From the NCBI RefSeq assembly GCF_009765275.1, contig NZ_VOPH01000002.1, forward strand, positions 620,001 through 684,000: a stretch of DNA of 64,000 bases, read 5' to 3'. Positions 8,676 through 16,813 of this stretch are shown here, in pieces; positions within the stretch are counted from its first letter, which is position 1; each line of letters starts with the position of its first letter. The notes beneath the pieces were generated by a model. The model saw only the letters and a program-made list of their open reading frames with translations, was not told the DNA's origin and ran no database searches. A program made the translations under genes and the position numbers. The stretch comes from Chachezhania sediminis. Lineage in GTDB: Bacteria; Pseudomonadota; Alphaproteobacteria; Rhodobacterales; Rhodobacteraceae.

Positions 8676-9161
8676 TCAGTATGTGCGATACCGGTCATGG
8701 CAGCTTTGGCAGGCGATCAGCATCGGACCGAGCGATGTGCGCAATTGCGCCCGGGATCCGATCTCGATGTCGCGGGCGCGGTCCTCGGCGATGCGGGCCT
8801 GGCGCAGGAAATCGTCCCATTGGTGCCAGATCCGTTCCTCTGCCCGGTCCAGCGGATCGCCGCGTTCGCGGCGGAAGCGGCGGGGGATGTCGGCCATCAG
8901 CCGCTTCAGTTCCTTCTGGGCATAGCGGGCGTTTGGTTTGTCATAGGCGGTCTTGCCCGCCAGCATGTCGGTCAGGATATCCAGGACGGTCTGCGCCTCG
9001 ATCATGTCGGTCACGCGGGTCTGGACCCGTTCGTCGTCGATGAAGAGGTCGGTCGTGTCCGGTTCGACGCCGCAGGCCATAAGAAGCGCCAGGCCCATGT
9101 AAAGAACCACGCGGATCTGCCAGCCGAAACGGTCGGTGCGCCGCTTGATCGGGTCGATCAC
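8676..9161 (-). CDS. Cytochrome c'-family protein (CxxCH at the C-terminus)
   Basis: The 161-residue product ends LIACQSCHDRYRTY. A single heme-binding motif C151-QS-C154-H155 eleven residues from the end is the signature of cytochrome c' and its relatives (cytochrome C_2 family), four-helix heme proteins of the periplasm. The helical body (residues 40-145) fits. The N-terminus has a hydrophobic stretch VVLYMGLALLMACG after a basic segment, which may be a lipoprotein signal with Cys30 lipidated rather than a cleaved Sec peptide. Cytochromes c' bind NO or CO or act in electron transfer; the actual role here is not shown. It is divergent from imuB. Confidence 0.8.
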   Translation of the reverse strand: MIDPIKRRTDRFGWQIRVVLYMGLALLMACGVEPDTTDLFIDDERVQTRVTDMIEAQTVLDILTDMLAGKTAYDKPNARYAQKELKRLMADIPRRFRRERGDPLDRAEERIWHQWDDFLRQARIAEDRARDIEIGSRAQLRTSLGPMLIACQSCHDRYRTY

Positions 9162-9226
9162 GGCCCCGCCCTCCGCTGGCGGGGACCGGCCGCAGGCTCG
9201 ACTCCGCCGGCGACTCGGGGTATCGA

Positions 9227-9241
9227 GAACAAATAGGGAAC
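9227..9241. promoter_or_regulatory. LexA (SOS) box upstream of imuB
   Basis: GAACAAATAGGGAAC is a direct repeat GAAC-N7-GAAC, the reverse complement of the alphaproteobacterial SOS box GTTC-N7-GTTC. It lies 46 bp before the imuB start codon, the expected position for repression of this DNA-damage gene by LexA. Confidence 0.85.
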
Positions 9242-9287
9242 ATATGCATTCCCGCTGCCTGCCACCGTTCCAGATCCTGCTTGCCGC

Positions 9288-10943
9288 ATGTCCACGCGCC
9301 GCATCCTTTCGCTGTGGTTTCCCCGTCTCGGCGCCGAACGGCTGATCCGTGCCGACCGGTCGCTGGGCGACGGGCCTTTGGCCGTCGTGGCGGAACAGTC
9401 CAACATGCAGGTTGTGATGTCGTTAAACGCCGCGGCCCAGGCGGCCGGCGTCTTTCGCGGTCAGCCGGTACGCGATGCCCATGCCGTCTGTGGCGGGCTG
9501 GTGACCCGGACGCAGAACCGGGCGGCCGAGGCGGCGTTCCTGATCAGCTTGCGCCGCTGGGTCGGCCGCATCTCGCCCTGGGTCGCGGAAGAGGCGCCGG
9601 ACGCTCTGCTGGCCGACCTGACCGGTTGTGCGCATCTCTTCGGGGGCGAGGCTGCGCTGGCCGCGCGGCTGGAGGAGGACTGTGCCAGGCTGGGGCTGAC
9701 GGTGCGGCTGGGGATCGCCGATACGGTGGGGGCCGCCTGGGCGCTGGCGCGCTTCGCGGGGCAGGGGGCGGCGCCAGTGCGGTCGGGCGATGCCATCGAC
9801 CAGGAGGCGCGGGCGACCCGCGCCCGGGCCGCGCGGCGGCGGCACTGGACCAGGGGCGGGCCCGCGCCGGCGGGGCAGGCGGGGCCCACGCAGGCCACGC
9901 GGATCGCGGGGAGGGGGCAGACCTTTGCGGCGCTCAGCCCCCTGCCTGTCGCGGCGCTGCGGCTGGAGGCGGACACGGCGGCCGAGTTGGGCCGGCTGGG
10001 CCTGCGGCGGATCGGCGATCTGCTGGGCCAGCCGCGGGCCGCGGTGGCGCGGCGCTTCGGCAAGGGGCTGGTGCTGCGCCTGGACCAGGCGATGGGCAGC
10101 GTGCCGGAGCCGGTCTCGCCCGCCCGCGCGCCGGACCATTTCGCGGTGCGGTTGACCCTGCCGGAACCGATCGGGCTGGTCGACGACATGCTGGCCGGGA
10201 TCGACCGGCTGCTGCCGCGGCTTTGCGCGGCGCTGGCGGCGCGGGGGCGCGGGGCGCGGACGCTGCAGCTGGAGGCGCACCGGACCGACCGTGCGGCCGA
10301 GGTGGTGACCGTCAGCCTGGCCCGGCCCAGCCACCGGCCGGACCGGATCCGGCCCCTGCTGGCGATGAAGCTCGATGGGATCGACGCGGGTTTCGGCATC
10401 GACATGCTGCGGCTGGAGGCGGTGGTGACCGAGGTGCTGCACGACCGGTCCCAGGTCGGCCACCTGCAGGCCGGCCGTGCGGTGAAGGCCCGGCTGGAGA
10501 GCGGATCCGCCCTGGACGATCTGGTCGGCCGGCTGGGCGCGCGGGTGGGGACGGAGGCGATCACCCGGGTGCATCCGGCGTCGAGCCATATCCCAGAAAA
10601 GGCCGCGCAGGTGCTGGCCGCCGCCTGGTCCGATCCGGCGGGGGACTGGCCCGTGGGCGATGCCCTGCGTCCCCTGCTCTTGTGGCGGCCCGAGCCGGTG
10701 ACGGCGCCGGACGAGGCCACCCTGCCGCCGACCTTCCGCTGGCGGGGCCGCAACTGGGAGGTGGCGGCGGCGGCAGGGCCCGAGCGGATCGCGCCGGAAT
10801 GGTGGCTGGACGAGCCCGACTGGCGCAGCGGCGTGCGGGACTACTGGCGGGTCGCGACGGTGTCGGGCGCGCGGCTGTGGCTGTATTTCGGCCATGGCGG
10901 GGCGATGTCGAAGGGCTGGTTCTGCCATGGGCAATTCGCGTGA
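9288..10943 (+). CDS. imuB: ImuB, catalytically inactive Y-family polymerase homolog of the mutasome
   Basis: The 551-residue protein opens RRILSLWFPRLGAERLIR and has ADLTGCAHLFGGEAAL, both typical of ImuB, a Y-family polymerase relative lacking the catalytic acidic residues. The C-terminal half has the ImuB-type beta-clamp-interacting region and the closing WLYFGHGGAMSKGWFCHGQFA type ending. ImuB works as the adaptor joining ImuA and the error-prone polymerase DnaE2 in SOS mutagenesis. A LexA box lies 46 bp upstream. Unusually, neither imuA (upstream is a cytochrome gene on the other strand) nor dnaE2 (downstream is repeat DNA and a glycosyltransferase) is adjacent. Confidence 0.92.
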   Translation: MSTRRILSLWFPRLGAERLIRADRSLGDGPLAVVAEQSNMQVVMSLNAAAQAAGVFRGQPVRDAHAVCGGLVTRTQNRAAEAAFLISLRRWVGRISPWVAEEAPDALLADLTGCAHLFGGEAALAARLEEDCARLGLTVRLGIADTVGAAWALARFAGQGAAPVRSGDAIDQEARATRARAARRRHWTRGGPAPAGQAGPTQATRIAGRGQTFAALSPLPVAALRLEADTAAELGRLGLRRIGDLLGQPRAAVARRFGKGLVLRLDQAMGSVPEPVSPARAPDHFAVRLTLPEPIGLVDDMLAGIDRLLPRLCAALAARGRGARTLQLEAHRTDRAAEVVTVSLARPSHRPDRIRPLLAMKLDGIDAGFGIDMLRLEAVVTEVLHDRSQVGHLQAGRAVKARLESGSALDDLVGRLGARVGTEAITRVHPASSHIPEKAAQVLAAAWSDPAGDWPVGDALRPLLLWRPEPVTAPDEATLPPTFRWRGRNWEVAAAAGPERIAPEWWLDEPDWRSGVRDYWRVATVSGARLWLYFGHGGAMSKGWFCHGQFA

Positions 10944-11329
10944 TCTCTGCGGAGGTGGGTCATCGCGCCTTCGACGGGCCCGCCCGCCCCCGGCGGATGC
11001 CTGCCGCATCCGCCGACCCGCCTCGGGCGCGATCCGGCGCGGAACGCGCCGGCGGCAGGTCGCCGGGTGCAGGGCCCGGCATTCCGGACGCGAGCCGCCC
11101 GCGCGGGGTGCAAACCTCCATGGTCCGACGTTCCGGTCGATCCCGTCGCGTGTTCTCTGGGGCGGCGTGGGCTGAAAGCGGACCTGACGGCTTGCCGGAG
11201 TGCGGAGAAATCCGGATGCGGTCGCGCCCGGAGATGTCCGTGCCGGAAGGCCGCGGGGAACCCTTCGCCCCGCTGGACCGTTGAGCCCTTGGGCCCTAAG
11301 ACGGGCGGGACAGGACAGCGGGGCATGGC
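10944..11329. other. 386-bp gap with hairpin repeat; no gene seen
   Basis: The space where dnaE2 often follows imuB contains only GC-rich hairpin-forming DNA, including the family-2 repeat at 10973-11042. I found no start of a polymerase frame and no convincing small gene. The last 60 bases before the glycosyltransferase give no clear promoter. Confidence 0.6.
10973..11042. repeat. GC-rich hairpin repeat, family 2, copy A
   Basis: The core GGCGGATGCC-TG-CCGCATCCGCC forms a stem-loop and is followed by CCGCCTCGGGCGCGA. The same arrangement, with compensatory changes in the stem (GACGGATCCC-TG-CGGGATCCGTC) and the identical tail, recurs at 49554-49626. Preserved pairing with changed bases argues for a structured repeat element. 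Confidence 0.75.
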
Positions 11330-12988
11330 ATGGACAGGGCACTGAGACGGATCGAGCTGGGAATGGACCGGCTGGGCAATGCGCGGCCGCCGGTGCCGAT
11401 GCTGCTGGTGGCGGTCCTGGCCCTGATCCTGTTCCTGCCGGGCTTCTTCGAGATGCCCCCCGTCGACCGGGACGAGGCACGGTTCGCCCAGGCCTCGCGC
11501 CAGATGGTCGAGAGCGGGGATTTCGTCGATATCCGACTGGGCGAGGAGACGCGCTACAAGAAGCCCGTGGGGATCTACTGGTTCCAGGCCGCCGCGGTGA
11601 AGCTGTGCGGGCCGGACTGCCAGGACGAGATCTGGGCCTATCGCCTGCCGTCGCTGGCCGGTGCCGTGGCCGCCGTGCTGCTGACCTACCTGATCGCGCT
11701 GACGCTGATGGGGTCGGGATCGGCCCTGGTCGCCGCGATCCTGATGGCCAGCTGTTTCGTGCTGGGGGCCGAGGCGCGTCTGGCCAAGACCGATGCCGTG
11801 CTGCTGGCCGCGATCCTGAGCGCGCAGGCGGTGCTGGCGCGGCTGTGGATGCGGCCCGGGGACCGGCTGCCCGCCGTGCTGGCCTATGCCTTCTGGGTGG
11901 CACTGGCCGTGGGCACGCTGGTCAAGGGACCGATCCCGGCGCTGGTCCTGGGCACCACGGTGCTGGGGCTGGCGATGAAGGAACGCGGCTTTGCCTGGTT
12001 GCGGGAACTCCGGCCCCTGCCGGGCTTCATCCTGTTCCTGGCGCTGGTGATCCCGTGGTTCGTGCTGATCAGCGTGAAGGCCGGCCATGCTTTCTGGGAC
12101 GAGGCGCTGGGCCGCGATCTTCTGGGCAAGATCGGCGAGGGGCAGGAAAACCACGGTGCGCCGCCCGGCACCTACAGCCTGGGGATCTGGCTGACCTTCT
12201 GGCCGGCGTCGATCTTCCTGCCGCTGGGGCTGGTCGCGGCCTGGAAGGGCTGGCGGCTGCGGTCGGTGTGGTTCTGCCTGGTCTGGATTCTGCCCAGCTG
12301 GATCGTGTTCGAGATCGTGGCGACGAAGCTGATCCACTATGTCCTGCCGGTGATCCCGGGACTGGCGGTGCTGTCGGCCTCGGGCTGGCTGGCACGGCCC
12401 GAAGGGCGGCCGAAGATCGGCCTGCAGATTTACGTGGGCATCATGCTGGGGCTGGCGGTGCTGCTGCTGGTGGTGCCGGCCTACGTGACCTTTGAAGGCG
12501 GGCAGTGGCCCGGGATCTGGTGGTATGCGGGCGTGGTGGTCATGGCGCTGTCGGGATTTGCGACCTGGCGGGCGGTGCGCCAGGGCTGGCGGTACACGCC
12601 GGTGCTGTGCGCGGCCGGGCTGGGATTGGCGCTGTCGATGGCCTTCTATGCCCAGGTCTCGCGCGTGGCGTTCATGTGGCCGTCGGTGCCGATGGCGACG
12701 CTTCAGAACGAGGCCGAGCTGTGTAACGGCGACCCGGTGCTGCTGACGGTGGGCTATGCGGAACCGTCGCTGCTGTTCCTGACCCATGACTGGGCCAAGA
12801 GCGTGGGCCCCGAGGAAGCGGCAGCCGCGGTCGAGCAGGCGGACTGCGCCTTCGTGCTGGTCGAGAAGCGCGACGAGGCGCGGTTCCAGGCAGGGCTGAC
12901 CCGCGCAGGTGTCGCGACCGGGACGGTCAGGGGCATGAACATCGGCAACGGGCGCGAGGTCGAGATCACCGGGTATCTGTTCCGGTAG
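11330..12988 (+). CDS. Glycosyltransferase family 39 (ArnT/PMT-like) integral membrane protein
   Basis: The 552-residue protein has a short cytoplasmic start, then about a dozen hydrophobic segments, the first at roughly residues 22-40. The first periplasmic loop reads PPVDRDEARFAQASRQM, containing the acidic DxDE motif of polyprenyl-phosphate-sugar transferases of the GT39/ArnT superfamily. Such enzymes move a sugar from an undecaprenyl or dolichyl phosphate carrier onto lipid A or proteins in the periplasm. No arn operon genes are nearby, so lipid A aminoarabinose transfer is not implied. A GGGAGACGC-type terminator follows near 13132. The family is secure; the substrate is unknown. Confidence 0.88.
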   Translation: MDRALRRIELGMDRLGNARPPVPMLLVAVLALILFLPGFFEMPPVDRDEARFAQASRQMVESGDFVDIRLGEETRYKKPVGIYWFQAAAVKLCGPDCQDEIWAYRLPSLAGAVAAVLLTYLIALTLMGSGSALVAAILMASCFVLGAEARLAKTDAVLLAAILSAQAVLARLWMRPGDRLPAVLAYAFWVALAVGTLVKGPIPALVLGTTVLGLAMKERGFAWLRELRPLPGFILFLALVIPWFVLISVKAGHAFWDEALGRDLLGKIGEGQENHGAPPGTYSLGIWLTFWPASIFLPLGLVAAWKGWRLRSVWFCLVWILPSWIVFEIVATKLIHYVLPVIPGLAVLSASGWLARPEGRPKIGLQIYVGIMLGLAVLLLVVPAYVTFEGGQWPGIWWYAGVVVMALSGFATWRAVRQGWRYTPVLCAAGLGLALSMAFYAQVSRVAFMWPSVPMATLQNEAELCNGDPVLLTVGYAEPSLLFLTHDWAKSVGPEEAAAAVEQADCAFVLVEKRDEARFQAGLTRAGVATGTVRGMNIGNGREVEITGYLFR

Positions 12989-13013
12989 GTCCGGTAAGGG
13001 GTCGGTGCGGGGT

Positions 13014-13217
13014 GGTGCGTGCGGAGCACGCACCCTACGGGCCGGCGGACGTGTCGCGGTTGACGGGGGCTCTGCCCCCGGCCGCGCCTCTGGCGCGACT
13101 CCCCCGAGGGTATTTGGAGACCGAAGAAGTTGGGGGACGCGCCCGGGTTGGGTGCGTCCCCCTGTTTCTTTTCCCGACGAGGAGGGCCGGCGGTAGGGTG
13201 CGTGGTTTCCACGCACC
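13014..13217. repeat. Composite repeat region: inverted family-3 elements flanking a family-1 element
   Basis: At 13014-13041 GGTGCGTGCGGAGCACGCACC is followed by CTACGGGCCGGCGG. At 13180-13217 a similar unit (GGTGCGTGGTTTCCACGCACC preceded by CGGCGGTAGG on the plus strand) appears in the opposite orientation. Between them (13060-13130) lies GGGGGCTCTGCCCCC, then GAGGGTATTTGGAGACC and GAAGAAG, matching the element at 6716-6850. Three hairpin families are therefore stacked in one 230-bp gap between convergent genes. Confidence 0.8.
13132..13172 (+). terminator. Intrinsic terminator after the GT39 gene
   Basis: GGGGGACGC (13132-13140) pairs perfectly with GCGTCCCCC (13154-13162) and is followed by TGTTTCTTTT. 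It lies inside the composite repeat region and points with the glycosyltransferase gene. Confidence 0.75.
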
Positions 13218-13235
13218 GTTGCCTGCCGCGTTTCG

Positions 13236-14711
13236 TCAGATCGAGGTGCAGACGTATTTCAGCTCCAGGTAATCCTCGATCCCGTGGTGGCTGCCTTCGC
13301 GGCCGAGGCCCGACTGCTTGACGCCGCCGAAGGGGCCGAGCTCGGTCGAGATGAGGCCGGTGTTCACGCCGACGATGCCGTATTCCAGCGCTTCCTGAAC
13401 GCGGGTGATCCGGCCGATGTCGCGGGCGTAGAAATAGGAGGCCAGACCGAAGATCGTGTCGTTGGCATAGCCGATCGCCTCTTCTTCGGTCGAGAAGCGG
13501 AAGAGGGGGGCGAGGGGGCCGAAGGTTTCTTCCTGTGCGACCTTCATGTCCTGGGTCACGCCGGTGACCACGGTCGGTTCATAGAAGGTGCCGCCCAGGT
13601 CGTGCCGCTTGCCCCCTGTGAGGATCGTGCCGCCGTGCGCCGTGACGTCGGCCAGATGTTCCTCGACCTTTTCCACAGCGGCGGGGTTGATCAGGGGACC
13701 GGTGGTCACGCCGGGGGTCAGGCCGTCGCCCACGTTCAGCTTGGCCACGGCCGCGGCCAGCTTTTCGGCGAATTCATCGTAGACGCCATCCTGCACGTAG
13801 ATCCGGTTGGCGCAGACGCAGGTCTGGCCGTTGTTGCGGAACTTGCAGATGATCGCGCCTTCGACCGCGCGGTCGAGATCGGCGTCGTCGAAGACGATGA
13901 AGGGCGCGTTGCCGCCCAGTTCCATCGAGCATTTCAGGACCTGGTCCGCGGCCTGTTTCAGCAGGATCCGCCCGACCTCGGTCGAGCCGGTGAAGGTCAG
14001 CTTGCGGATCTGCGGGTTTTCGCAGAATTCCTTGCCGATGTCCGAGGACTTGGACGAGGTGACGACGTTGAATACGCCCGCCGGGATGCCGGCGCGTTCG
14101 GCCAGTTCCGCCAGCACCAGTGCCGAAAGCGGGGTTTCCGCGGCGGGGCGCGCGACGAAGGCGCAGCCGGCGGCCAGCGCGGGCGCGGCCTTGCGGGTGA
14201 TCATCGCGTTGGGGAAGTTCCACGGTGTGATCGAGGCCGCGACCCCGATCGGCTGTTTCAGCACGGTGATGCGCTTGTCGCGCTGGTGGCCGGGGATCGT
14301 TTCGCCATAGATGCGCTTGGCTTCCTCGCCGAAGAATTCGACGAAGGAGGCGCCATAGGCGATCTCGCCCACCGCTTCGGCCAGGGGCTTGCCCTGTTCG
14401 GCGGTCAGGATGGTGCCAAGGTCGTCCTTGTTTTCCATCATCAGGTCGAACCAGCGGCGCAGGATCGCGGCGCGTTCCTTGCCGGTATGGGCGGCCCATT
14501 CCTTTTGCGCGTCATAGGCCTGGGCGATGGCATCTGCCACCTGCGCGCGGGTCAGGTCGGCGACCTCGGCCACCACGTCGCCGCGGGCCGGATTGGTCAC
14601 GGCGAAGGTGCCGCCGTCGCCGTCGATCCACTGGCCCCCGACATAGGCCTGCGTCACCAGCAGCGTCGGGTCCTTCAGAAGCGATTTGAGGTCGGTCGTG
14701 GCGTCCAGCAT
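13236..14711 (-). CDS. gabD: NAD(P)-dependent succinate-semialdehyde dehydrogenase
   Basis: The 491-residue aldehyde dehydrogenase oxidises succinic semialdehyde to succinate, the last step of GABA degradation. Its sequence is GabD-like throughout: NPARGDVVAEV near the start, TPWNFPNAMITRK, MELGGNAPF with the general-base Glu, NNGQTCVCAN with catalytic Cys298 followed by a second Cys two residues on (as in GabD), and GPFGGVKQSGLGREGSHHG. The start at 14711 (MLDATTDL) has AAAGGA upstream; the much longer open frame beyond is not coding. No gabT lies next to it. Glutarate semialdehyde is an alternative substrate for this subfamily. Confidence 0.92.
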   Translation of the reverse strand: MLDATTDLKSLLKDPTLLVTQAYVGGQWIDGDGGTFAVTNPARGDVVAEVADLTRAQVADAIAQAYDAQKEWAAHTGKERAAILRRWFDLMMENKDDLGTILTAEQGKPLAEAVGEIAYGASFVEFFGEEAKRIYGETIPGHQRDKRITVLKQPIGVAASITPWNFPNAMITRKAAPALAAGCAFVARPAAETPLSALVLAELAERAGIPAGVFNVVTSSKSSDIGKEFCENPQIRKLTFTGSTEVGRILLKQAADQVLKCSMELGGNAPFIVFDDADLDRAVEGAIICKFRNNGQTCVCANRIYVQDGVYDEFAEKLAAAVAKLNVGDGLTPGVTTGPLINPAAVEKVEEHLADVTAHGGTILTGGKRHDLGGTFYEPTVVTGVTQDMKVAQEETFGPLAPLFRFSTEEEAIGYANDTIFGLASYFYARDIGRITRVQEALEYGIVGVNTGLISTELGPFGGVKQSGLGREGSHHGIEDYLELKYVCTSI

Positions 14712-14792
14712 GGGATGTCCTTTCGCGATAAGTCCTCGCGCAGGCTTTGCCAATCGGGCAGGGTTTGTCCAGATGCTGTGGGGAGAAAGACC

Positions 14793-15581
14793 ATGTCCGA
14801 GATCGACGATGCCTATGATAATTCGGGGTTCATCCCGGATGCCGCGTCCTTTCCGCCGCGCTGGGCCGCCAGGGCGGAAGCGTTCCGGGCCGGTCTGGGC
14901 GCGCGGGCGAAGCTGGACATTCCCTATGGGTCTGGTGCGCGGGAAGTCTTCGACCTGTTCCTGCCCGAATGCCCGGCAGAGGGCACGGTCGTCTTCGTCC
15001 ATGGCGGGTACTGGCGAGCCTTCGACAAGTCCGGCTGGTCCCATCTTGCGGCGGGGCCGCTGGCGCGGGGCTGGGCTGTGGCGATGCCGTCCTATGACCT
15101 GTGCCCGGATGTGCGTATAACGCACATTTCCCGGCAGGTGGCTGCGGCGGTGACGGCGATCGCCGACCGTCAGCAAGGCCCGCTGACGCTGACGGGCCAT
15201 TCCGCGGGCGGTCACCTGGTGGCGCGGATGCGGGATCCGTTGATGTTGTCGGGGGCGGTGGCAGAGCGGATCGCCCATATCCTGCCGATCTCTCCGCTGG
15301 GCGACCTGCGTCCGTTGCTGGAGACGGGGATGAACACGGACTTCCGGCTGGACGAGGCCGAGGCGGCGGCGGAAAGCCCGGCCCTTCTGACGGATCTTCT
15401 GGATGTGCCGGTCACCGTCTGGGTCGGCGGGGATGAACGGCCGGGGTTCCTGGATCAGTCGCAATGGCTGGCCGAAAGCTGGCGGGTGGAGGAGGTCGTC
15501 GCCCCCGGCCGTCACCATTTCGACGTGATCGACGATCTGGAAGATCCCAAGAGCGATATGGTGCACCGGCTGACGTCGTGA
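14793..15581 (+). CDS. Alpha/beta hydrolase (kynurenine-formamidase-like)
   Basis: The 262-residue protein has the alpha/beta-hydrolase signature of the arylformamidase/BD-FAE group. An HGGYWRAF oxyanion loop lies near residue 73, the nucleophile elbow is GHSAGGH, the acid is probably in GGDERPG, and the histidine is in GRHHFDVIDDL. Family members hydrolyse N-formylkynurenine or other small esters; other kynurenine genes are absent here, so the substrate is unknown. The start ATG 14793 follows GGGGAGAAAG. It is divergent from gabD, with about 80 bp between the starts. Confidence 0.8.
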   Translation: MSEIDDAYDNSGFIPDAASFPPRWAARAEAFRAGLGARAKLDIPYGSGAREVFDLFLPECPAEGTVVFVHGGYWRAFDKSGWSHLAAGPLARGWAVAMPSYDLCPDVRITHISRQVAAAVTAIADRQQGPLTLTGHSAGGHLVARMRDPLMLSGAVAERIAHILPISPLGDLRPLLETGMNTDFRLDEAEAAAESPALLTDLLDVPVTVWVGGDERPGFLDQSQWLAESWRVEEVVAPGRHHFDVIDDLEDPKSDMVHRLTS

Positions 15582-15808
15582 GGAGGCGGCGCGAGGACGC
15601 AGCACGGCGGGAATCCTGCAGATCCCTTGCCGTTCAGGGGAGGTCGGGCGTTCCTGCCGAAGGGCTGAGGGTGCGGCGGTCCGGGTGTCGGCCGGCCCGC
15701 GGACAATTCGCCAATCGGTCGCTGCCTGTTTGATCGGCGGGGGGCGGCGGGCCGGCCGCTGTCCGGGCGTGACCTCTGCTTTTGCGTCGGGTCCGCCGGG
15801 AAGGATCG

Positions 15809-16702
15809 TTACCGCAGTGGGGCCAGCGCCTCTACCAGCAGCGTCCACACCCGCCGGATCCGGGGCGTGTGGCGCATGGCCTCGGGCGCGGTCAGCCAGA
15901 CGGGCAAGGGCGGGATGGCGATCCCCAGGTCCAGTTCCTCGACCGCCGGATCGGCGCGGCCGACGCCCCGCTGGCTGAACCCGAGGCCGCAACCCGCGCG
16001 AACCAGCTGCCAGTAGATCGCCTGGTTGTCGCAGCGCAGGGCAAAGTCACTCCGGTCGACGGCATGACCCTGCGCGGTCATCGCCTGGACGATCTGTTCG
16101 TTCCGGTCATAGCCCACGAGGTCGTGGTTCCCCAGGTCGCCGGGCCCTTTCGGCCGCCCGCGCCGGTCCAGATAGCTTTTCGCGGCAAAGATCCCCAGTT
16201 CCAGGTCGGTCACATGTTGCGTCACCAGCCCTTCATGGGTCGGCCGGTACATGCGGACGGCGATATCGGCCTCGCGGAACAAGAGGTTTTCGGACGCGTC
16301 GGACGCGACGAGGTCCAGCTGGATCGCCGGTTCCGCCTGGCGGATGTCCGACAGGATCTGCGGCATCAGGTAATGGGCCATGAAGACACTGGCGGCGATC
16401 CGGACCGTGCCTTCCAGCCGCTGCGACTGGCCGGCGGCGGTCAGGCGCAGGGCCTGCATCGCCTCGCGCATGGCCATGGCATGGGGCAACAGGGCGGCAC
16501 CTTCGGCACTGGGGTGCAGGCCGCGGGCATGGCGTTCGAACAACTGCGTGCCCAGGGTTGTCTCTAATGCGCGGACCTGCCGGCCCAGTGTCGGCTGGCT
16601 TTGCCCCAGTGTGCGGGCAGCGGCGGAGAGCGACCCGGTCTCGGCCACGGCCAGGAAGGCCTGGATCAGCGACCAGTCGGCAAGGGGGGCACGGTCATCC
16701 AT
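15809..16702 (-). CDS. LysR-family transcriptional regulator
   Basis: The 297-residue protein has the LysR winged helix at residues 10-65 (AFLAVAETGSLSAAARTLGQ, SQPTLGRQVRALE) and a type-2 periplasmic-binding-like effector domain after about residue 90. ATG 16702 is chosen; the frame also offers TTG 16708 and ATG 16696-16698, and no strong ribosome site decides. The gene diverges from an NAD-dependent epimerase gene with 111 bp between starts, the usual arrangement of a LysR regulator and its target. The inducer is unknown. Confidence 0.88.
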   Translation of the reverse strand: MDDRAPLADWSLIQAFLAVAETGSLSAAARTLGQSQPTLGRQVRALETTLGTQLFERHARGLHPSAEGAALLPHAMAMREAMQALRLTAAGQSQRLEGTVRIAASVFMAHYLMPQILSDIRQAEPAIQLDLVASDASENLLFREADIAVRMYRPTHEGLVTQHVTDLELGIFAAKSYLDRRGRPKGPGDLGNHDLVGYDRNEQIVQAMTAQGHAVDRSDFALRCDNQAIYWQLVRAGCGLGFSQRGVGRADPAVEELDLGIAIPPLPVWLTAPEAMRHTPRIRRVWTLLVEALAPLR

Positions 16703-16714
16703 TCGCAAATGAAT
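16701..16714. promoter_or_regulatory. ATTC-N6-GAAT palindrome in the LysR/epimerase gap
   Basis: ATTCGCAAATGAAT has inverted ends ATTC/GAAT around six bases. It overlaps the LysR start and resembles the dyads with a T-N11-A core bound by LysR proteins. Position and symmetry are the only support. Confidence 0.25.
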
Positions 16715-16813
16715 ACCAGACCGTCAAATTTGGGCAATGTTCTGAATGCTGTTGCATGGATAAATCCGGGCCAGACGCCAATTCGGCCAGCTATTCAGTC
16801 AGGGAAGCAGATC

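Noticed and set aside
10944-11329. Start of dnaE2 after imuB
   Set aside because: No PHP-domain start or extended polymerase frame is present; the gap is repeat DNA.
9423-13216. Long minus-strand frames across imuB and the GT39 gene that might be large secreted proteins
   Set aside because: Their composition (Arg, Pro, His, Gln) is that of antisense GC-rich frames; both plus-strand genes have clear family motifs.
13236-15992. A 918-codon minus-strand frame that would fuse extra sequence to gabD
   Set aside because: The part beyond 14711 runs antisense through the alpha/beta hydrolase gene and has no family features; GabD starts at 14711 with a ribosome site.
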